Shown here: piece after piece, positions 59,111 to 64,000 of the stretch
How the letters are laid out: every line of letters starts with the position of its first letter
Numbering within the stretch: the stretch's first letter is position 1
Assembly (NCBI RefSeq): GCF_031348265.1
Contig: NZ_CP133771.1
Span: 5,642,001-5,706,000, forward strand
Length of the DNA: 64,000 nucleotides
From: Streptomyces collinus
GTDB lineage: Bacteria > Actinomycetota > Actinomycetes > Streptomycetales > Streptomycetaceae
Direction of reading: 5' to 3'
Notes under the pieces: generated by a model
Database searches by the model: none
Told to the model about the DNA's origin: nothing
Seen by the model: only the letters and a program-made list of their open reading frames with translations
Position numbers and translations under genes: made by a program

Positions 59111-59921
59111 AGTAAGCGCTTCCTTTCGGAAAGGTGGCGGGCGTCGAGCGTCAGGTCCTACGGATGGTGCGGTCGGACGGTCACGCGGCATCCGGGCGAG
59201 CAAGCCGCGGCGAGTGGTGACGCGCTGCTGTGAGAAGGCGGTCCAGCACGCAAAGCGGTCCATACCTGTCGAGCGCGGCGATCACCATAGGCACGGAACG
59301 GCGGGGCGGAACAGCGGCGATGTGCGATCTGGCTGAAAGGTGCCCCCCGAGGGGCGCCCGTCGGCAGGGCTGCTCGGGTGTCCGCGACAGGGATGATCTG
59401 GGTGTACGTCGTGAATGCCGACGGGTGAGTGTGACCGGGCAGGGGAAGGGCTGGCTCAAAAGCGCCGGCCGAGCTGTCCGGGCAGCCAGTTTTGGACGCT
59501 TTTCCGGCCGGAAATGTCCCTCCCTCCGGCCATTCCGCTTCACGGCCTCTTCGCTGGCACGGGGAGGGCGCGGTCGACTCAACGGCTGTTCCGGAACCCG
59601 GTGCTTGAGTGGGTCGGAATCAGGCCACCACACCGACTGGCGCAGAAGTTGAGCCCTTGCTCCTCCTGCTCACGCTGTGCCTATGGTGATCACTGATCCG
59701 GCGCACTGACCATGCCGCCGGAACGGGGGAGGTTCCTGATGTCGCCGTGCCGTCTGTCATGCGCGCATCTTCTTTGCAGTCGTGCCGCCATGCCGCGCCT
59801 CTGAGCTGTCTCGCCTCCCGGTGAGGCCGCCCCTCGTCAACCCCTGCCGGTCCCGCACCGGATGGGGGTGCCGTCACGCTCCGGTCCGCGGACACGACCT
59901 TTGTGAAGGAGAGCCACGCCC
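59111..59921. other. 811-bp divergent intergenic region
   Basis: No frame here has both a ribosome binding site and convincing composition. The right end has GAAGGAG before the ATG at 59922. A TTGAGC/TTGCTC...TATGGT stretch at about 59650-59690 is a possible promoter for the rightward gene, but the spacing is not ideal. No repeats or stems of note were seen. Confidence 0.45.
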
Positions 59922-62141
59922 ATGGCCGATGAGATGGTGCGCAGAGCCCAGCAGTTCATCAACGGCACCTATGACAAGGGTGCGAAGCTGGGCATATCGC
60001 GGCTCGTCGAGGACGGCGAGACCGGCTGGACCGTCATGTTCGCCCTCACCCGGGCGCTCCAGTACGAGCTGGGCATCTCCAGCCTGTCGGACAACTTCGG
60101 CCCCGGCACGCTCTCCACGCTCCAGTCGAAGTACCCGCGCATCGGTGCGTCGGGTGTCCCGGCGAACATCATCCGGATCGTCCAGGCCGGCCTGTACTGC
60201 AAGGGCTACGACGGCGGCGAGATCGACGGCAAGTACAACGACCGTGTCCGCGACTCGGTGATCCAGCTCAAGAAGGACATGGGCGTCGACTTCGCCTACC
60301 CCGGCGGTGACGTGGTCCCGAAGGTGTTCAAGGGCCTTCTGAACATGGACCCGTACGTCACCGTCAACAACGGATCCGCCCAGATCCGCTCCGTGCAGCA
60401 GTGGATGAACGGCGAATTCGTCCACCGCCGGGACTTCTACATCATCTCCTGCGACGGTCATCACTCCCGTACCGTCGCCCAGGCGATGCTCTACGCGGTC
60501 CAGTACACCATCGGCATGGCCGACGGCGTCGCCAACGGGGTGTTCGGCCCGGGCACCCAGGCGGGTCTGAAGGAACACACCCTGTCGGTCGGATCGTCCG
60601 GTACCTGGGTGCAGTTGTTCACGGCCGGCATGCTGCTCAACCAGCGCTCCGTCTCTTTCGGCGGCACCTTCACCGCCGCCCATGCCGACGCGGTCCGCTC
60701 GTTCCAGTCGTTCGTCAAGCTCCCCGTGACGGGGAAGGGCGACTTCTCCACCTGGGCCTCCCTCCTCGTCTCCTACGGCGACCAGAACCGCAAGGGCTCT
60801 GCCTGCGACGGCGTCACCAGGATCACGCCGGATCGCGCCAAGGCGCTCAAGGCCGAAGGCATCACCTACGTCGGGCGCTACCTGACCAACCCGATCCCCG
60901 GCGGAGGCAAGGTCCCCGAGAAGGAGATCCAGCCCGGCGAGCTCCAGACGATCGCCGACCAAGGACTGCGCTGTTTCCCGATCTACCAGACCTTCGGGCG
61001 AGGCGCGGACGACTTCAGCTACCCCCTGGGGCGTGCCGCGGGACAGGCCGCGATCAACGCGGCACTCGACCACGGCTTCAAGTCGGGCACGCGGATCTTC
61101 TTCGCCGTCGACTTCGACGCCTACGACTACGAGGTCACCGACAACGTCCTGCCCCACTTCAAGGGCATCGAGGACGCCATGCGCGACGACGGCAACCGCT
61201 ACGGCGTCGGCGTCTACGGCCCCCGCAACGTGTGCACGCGTGTGTCGGACGCGGGGCACGCCTCGGCCTCGTTCGTCTCCGACATGTCCTCAGGATTCTC
61301 GGGGAACTTCGGCTACCCGCTCCCCGAGAACTGGGCCTACGACCAGATCGTCACCAAGACCGTCGGCTCCGGCAGCGGATCGATCAACATCGACGTGAAC
61401 ATCGCGTCCGGCCGCGACACCGGTCAGGGATCCTTCAACAAGCCCAGGGGCGTCCTCGCCGACACCAGCCTGGACCCTGATCTCGTGCAGGCCATGATGA
61501 CGGACGTCGGCAAGTACATGGAGTCGATCGGCTTCCCCAACGACGGCGGCGTGCGGAAGTGGCAGCACTGGAAGTGCTTCACGACGACCGTGGTCGACTA
61601 CGACTCCGACATCACCCTGTACGCCTACCGCTACAAGATGCGGAAGGCCCTCATCCAGACCTCCGCCTACTGGGAGATGCGACACGTCGACGCGATCGAC
61701 GAAAGCGCGGACCTGGCCGTCATCACGGCCTACGAGACGACCGGAACCTTCAAGGACACCTCCACCGGCATCTGCCAGATCTTCGGCATCACGGCGACCC
61801 GGGCATGGAACCACGCCGTCAGCAAGGGCTACGTCACCGGCAGCGCCAAGGACATCAACGACGACACCCTCTACAGCATGTGGCGCAAGTGCCGGGACGA
61901 CGACCAGTTCGCCCTGTCGATCGTGCCCCTGATCCACCTCTGGAACGCCGACGGAGCGCCGGGCAGCGGGAACGACGAGACCACGCTGCGCCCCATGCGC
62001 CTGGACTACACGGAGAACGAGGTCTACGAGGTCCTGCGGCGGTACCAGGGCACGAACGACGAGGCGAAGGCGCACGCGAAGAAGCGTCTGGCGCTGTATC
62101 AGGTCATGGAGAAGTACAACGCCATCGCCCGTAACCCGTGA
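59922..62141 (+). CDS. Multi-domain protein with DUF1906/Rv2525c-like glycoside hydrolase-like domain, no signal peptide
   Basis: This 739-residue protein begins MADEMVRRAQQFINGTY after a strong GAAGGAG and has no signal peptide or membrane helix. The N-terminal 290 residues contain two units resembling peptidoglycan-binding folds (DNFGPGTLSTLQ and NGVFGPGTQAGLK are cognate segments). Residues about 293-500 match DUF1906 glycoside hydrolase-like domains: DGVTRITPDRAKALKAEG, YVGRYLTN, FAVDFDAYDYEV with Asp397 and Asp399, and SINIDVN. The C-terminal 230 residues form a further helical domain with YETTGTFKDTSTGICQIFG, which recalls lysozyme-like active sites. Export without a signal suggests release by lysis or a contractile injection system. 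Confidence 0.8.
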   Translation: MADEMVRRAQQFINGTYDKGAKLGISRLVEDGETGWTVMFALTRALQYELGISSLSDNFGPGTLSTLQSKYPRIGASGVPANIIRIVQAGLYCKGYDGGEIDGKYNDRVRDSVIQLKKDMGVDFAYPGGDVVPKVFKGLLNMDPYVTVNNGSAQIRSVQQWMNGEFVHRRDFYIISCDGHHSRTVAQAMLYAVQYTIGMADGVANGVFGPGTQAGLKEHTLSVGSSGTWVQLFTAGMLLNQRSVSFGGTFTAAHADAVRSFQSFVKLPVTGKGDFSTWASLLVSYGDQNRKGSACDGVTRITPDRAKALKAEGITYVGRYLTNPIPGGGKVPEKEIQPGELQTIADQGLRCFPIYQTFGRGADDFSYPLGRAAGQAAINAALDHGFKSGTRIFFAVDFDAYDYEVTDNVLPHFKGIEDAMRDDGNRYGVGVYGPRNVCTRVSDAGHASASFVSDMSSGFSGNFGYPLPENWAYDQIVTKTVGSGSGSINIDVNIASGRDTGQGSFNKPRGVLADTSLDPDLVQAMMTDVGKYMESIGFPNDGGVRKWQHWKCFTTTVVDYDSDITLYAYRYKMRKALIQTSAYWEMRHVDAIDESADLAVITAYETTGTFKDTSTGICQIFGITATRAWNHAVSKGYVTGSAKDINDDTLYSMWRKCRDDDQFALSIVPLIHLWNADGAPGSGNDETTLRPMRLDYTENEVYEVLRRYQGTNDEAKAHAKKRLALYQVMEKYNAIARNP

Positions 62142-62153
62142 CAGGCTGCACGC

Positions 62154-62633
62154 ATGTCGGGAGACGAACCATACGCAGGTCACAACCCCGTCGTCGTGCT
62201 CCTGCTGTCGCTGGCCGGACTCGTCGCCACCCCGGGGCTCGCGATCTACGCGGTCGTGACGCTCATCCGGGCCGGCAGGAAACGGACCCGGCCGGGCCTG
62301 CTCAAGGGAGCGGCGATCCTCGCCTGGGTGGCGACGGTCGGCATGTACACCTGGGGTGTCCTGCACCTGTTGTTGCTGGACGAACACGCTCAGGCCGCGG
62401 CCTGCACGAAGGTGCTGGGAGGTCCTGACAAAAGGTCCGAGGTCGTCGTCGACCGCTATGAGACCTCGTTCGTCCCCCTGCGCTTCGGGTGCCACGTCAA
62501 GGACGGGAAGACGTACGAAGCCGCCATCCCGGGCTACCTGAACCCCGTGGCGGGGGTGTCGGCGGTGGGCGCTGTCGCTCTCACCGCATGCGCTGCGCGT
62601 TCCCGCACCCACCACAAGGAGAGAACTGCGTGA
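62154..62633 (+). CDS. Small three-helix membrane protein of unknown function
   Basis: This 159-residue protein has transmembrane helices at about 12-37, 49-75 and 128-147. A hydrophilic loop between the second and third contains two cysteines (AACTKV, FGCHVKD). No family is recognised. It lies 12 bp after the DUF1906 gene and its stop overlaps the GTG of the next gene, so the three genes form one operon. A membrane role linked to its two cell-wall-related neighbours is plausible. Confidence 0.75.
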   Translation: MSGDEPYAGHNPVVVLLLSLAGLVATPGLAIYAVVTLIRAGRKRTRPGLLKGAAILAWVATVGMYTWGVLHLLLLDEHAQAAACTKVLGGPDKRSEVVVDRYETSFVPLRFGCHVKDGKTYEAAIPGYLNPVAGVSAVGAVALTACAARSRTHHKERTA

Positions 62634-63373
62634 CTGTGAACATCTCGCGTCGTACCGCCCTGCGCCGTGCCGTCTTCCTGGCCGCCGGCACCGCCGTCGC
62701 CGCGGGGACGCTGACGTCTCCCGTCCACGCGGCCACGACGCAACCCGGACCGGACAAGATCCGTGAAGCGATACGGAAGGCGCAGGAACGCAACAAGCGA
62801 GTCCTCAGCGGCACTCCGTCGACGAACGGATGGGAGATGGAGAAGATCGCGGACGACCACGGGCACGTCTACACCAGACCTGTCCCCGGCACCCCCGTCG
62901 ACGGCGTCCAGATCCGCATGGGCGACGTCGAGACGGTCCTCGTCCATGTGATCCGCCGCTTCCACTACGAGATCGACGAACTGCGCCGGGGCGACGTCAC
63001 CGGCTGGCGTCACCCCTCGACGGTCCGCAAGGGCCTGGCCGAGTCGAACCAGGCCTCCGGCACGGCGGTCCAGATCCGGCCGGGCCACTACCCCTCCGGC
63101 GCGCAGGGCGGCTTCTTCCCGCAGCAGACGGTGGTGATCCGGGACATCCTCGCCGAGTGCGACGGCGTGGTCCGGTGGGGCGGCGACGACAAGCACCCGG
63201 ACGAGGCGCTCTTCTACCTCGACGTCGAGCCCGATGACGGCAGGCTGGCGGCGACCGCGGCGAAGATCCAGGGCTGGGAATGGGTTCCCGGCAAGGGCGC
63301 CGGATCGGGCGCCGACCCGCTCCAGCCGGCGCGGAAGCGGTCCGCCGAACGCCTCGCCCGACAGCAGTCCTGA
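62630..63373 (+). CDS. Tat-exported M15-fold protein with zinc ligands lost (pseudo-D,D-carboxypeptidase)
   Basis: This 247-residue protein has a twin-arginine signal (ISRRTALRRAVFLAAG) and, at about 90-215, an M15_4 carboxypeptidase-like domain. The first metal motif, normally SNHASGTAID, reads SNQASGTAVQ (Gln141 and Gln148 replace His and Asp). The last motif, normally WGGD...DEMHFEI, reads WGGDDKHPDEALFYL with Leu194 at the His position. All three zinc ligands are therefore gone while the surrounding motif is kept, so it probably binds peptidoglycan without cutting it. The GTG start overlaps the preceding stop and has AAGGAG. Confidence 0.8.
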   Translation: MTVNISRRTALRRAVFLAAGTAVAAGTLTSPVHAATTQPGPDKIREAIRKAQERNKRVLSGTPSTNGWEMEKIADDHGHVYTRPVPGTPVDGVQIRMGDVETVLVHVIRRFHYEIDELRRGDVTGWRHPSTVRKGLAESNQASGTAVQIRPGHYPSGAQGGFFPQQTVVIRDILAECDGVVRWGGDDKHPDEALFYLDVEPDDGRLAATAAKIQGWEWVPGKGAGSGADPLQPARKRSAERLARQQS

Positions 63374-63412
63374 ACCGGGCGGCAGCCCGCAGGAAGTGAC
63401 GGGCTTTCGACG

Positions 63413-63447
63413 ACGGGCCGGCCCCCGCGGTGCGGGGACCGGCCCGT
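63413..63447. terminator. Bidirectional terminator after the M15-like gene
   Basis: A stem of 9 plus 6 bp with one mismatch (63413-63428 with 63432-63447, 3-nt loop) lies between two convergent genes. Confidence 0.8.
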
Positions 63448-63460
63448 GCCGTAGGCGTGC

Positions 63461-64000
63461 TCAGCCCCGGTTCAGCTCGAACCAGACCACCTTGCCCGTG
63501 CTGAGCCGGGTCGCGCCCCAGCGCCGGGCCATCCGGTTCACCAGGTACAGCCCCCGGCCGCCCTCGTCGGTGGCCCGGGCCTGGCGCAGCCGCGGCAGCT
63601 GCGGCACGTCGTCGCCGACCTCGCAGCGCAGCACGTCCGTGCGCAGCAGACGCAGCGTCACCGGCCGCGAGGCGTACCGCACCGCGTTGGTGACGACCTC
63701 GCTGACGAGCAGCTCCACGGAGTCGCTGAGCTCCTCCAGGCCCCAGCGCTGCAACGCACGCCGGGCCAGCCGGCGGGCCCGGCCCGGGGCGGCGTCCTCC
63801 GGCTCCAGGAACCAGTACGCCACGTCACTGGGCGCGATCCCGTCGAAACGGGCCGCGAGCAGCGCGATGTCGTCGTCCCGGTCGCCCGGGCCGAGCATGT
63901 CGAGCACCTCGTCGCACAGTGCTTCCAGGGGCGGCGGATGGTCCGGCCCGGTGAGCTGCGCGACCGCGGCGAGCTTCTCCCGCAGCTGCTCGATGCCCGT
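63461..64000 (-). CDS. 3' part of a PP2C (SpoIIE/RsbU) phosphatase fused to an anti-sigma-type ATPase domain, cut by the window edge
   Basis: The frame runs off the right edge without a stop, so only the last 179 residues are visible. The N-terminal visible part (TGIEQLREKLAAVAQ...LGPGDRDDDIALLAARFDG) is the end of a SpoIIE-type PP2C phosphatase, where GDRDDDIALL is the metal-binding terminal motif. A HATPase_c_2 domain follows: ELLVSEVVTNAVRYAS as N box and GGRGLYLVNRMARRWG as G box. This fusion is common in Streptomyces sigma-factor partner-switching. A GTG at 63907 would give a free-standing ATPase, but the unbroken upstream homology argues against it. Confidence 0.85.
   Translation of the reverse strand, partial: TGIEQLREKLAAVAQLTGPDHPPPLEALCDEVLDMLGPGDRDDDIALLAARFDGIAPSDVAYWFLEPEDAAPGRARRLARRALQRWGLEELSDSVELLVSEVVTNAVRYASRPVTLRLLRTDVLRCEVGDDVPQLPRLRQARATDEGGRGLYLVNRMARRWGATRLSTGKVVWFELNRG

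Noticed and set aside
59181..59652. Overlapping 140-150-codon frames on both strands in the intergenic region before the DUF1906 gene
   Set aside because: Neither has a ribosome binding site or protein-like composition, and they overlap antisense over most of their length.
63461..63907. Free-standing 148-residue anti-sigma ATPase starting at GTG 63907
   Set aside because: The frame continues upstream to the window edge and encodes the end of a PP2C phosphatase domain, so the gene is a truncated view of a fusion.

Overview
The window reads as a Streptomyces-type actinobacterial chromosome: GC is very high with strong G/C at third codon positions, GTG starts are frequent, several genes carry rare TTA (bldA-type) codons, and typical Streptomyces families are present (DasR/chi-box controlled chitinase, ahpCD/oxyR, anti-sigma ATP-binding proteins, PadR-ABC modules). 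No tRNA, rRNA, insertion sequence, phage or CRISPR array was recognised. The region looks like ordinary chromosome, with one accessory-like module inside the pilus locus.

Layout. 1-4.3 kb: a small hypothetical gene, an AlaA-type aminotransferase, a repeat-rich membrane protein and a secreted trypsin-like protease. 4.3-11.1 kb: a divergent catabolic locus for N-acyl-D-amino acids (D-aminoacylase, PLP amino-acid deaminase // sugar kinase, IclR regulator, RidA, GntP permease) around a perfect palindromic operator. 11.2-20.8 kb: an acidic protein, a secreted M14 carboxypeptidase, a large ATPase-LuxR regulator carrying an in-frame 30-bp minisatellite, a MEDS-domain regulator with a TTA codon, an anti-sigma-type ATP-binding protein, an atypical Nramp transporter and a secreted GH18 chitinase with two chi/DasR boxes.

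21.2-39.8 kb: a Tad/Flp pilus locus. It holds cpaB, cpaE, two TadE-like pseudopilins, the CpaF/TadA ATPase, TadB, TadC, a histidine kinase and response regulator, the Flp pilin, a TadG-like protein, a lipoprotein and an OmpA-domain protein. It continues into an 870-residue protein that carries a Flp-like prepilin segment internally and ends in a PD-(D/E)XK nuclease-like domain. The next gene encodes a protein built from two copies of one domain. I read this pair as a candidate pilin-tethered toxin with its immunity protein, the most novel system in the window. TTA codons in a pseudopilin gene and in the gene before cpaB suggest that pilus production waits for bldA tRNA during development.

39.9-48.8 kb: an F420-type oxidoreductase, a methyltransferase, an AlkZ-like winged-helix protein, an 860-bp gene-free stretch that ends in a strong terminator (candidate RNA), an isoprenyl transferase, a PIN-PhoH ATPase, a lytic transglycosylase behind a structured leader and an AI-2E-type permease. 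48.8-56 kb: ahpCD with divergent oxyR, an ABC exporter with its PadR regulator, an SPFH protein and a ribbon-helix-helix-like protein. 56-64 kb: a class A penicillin-binding protein, a small secreted protein, a leaderless multi-domain peptidoglycan-type protein, a small membrane protein, an M15-fold protein that has lost its zinc ligands, and the 3' end of a PP2C phosphatase fused to an anti-sigma ATPase domain at the right edge.
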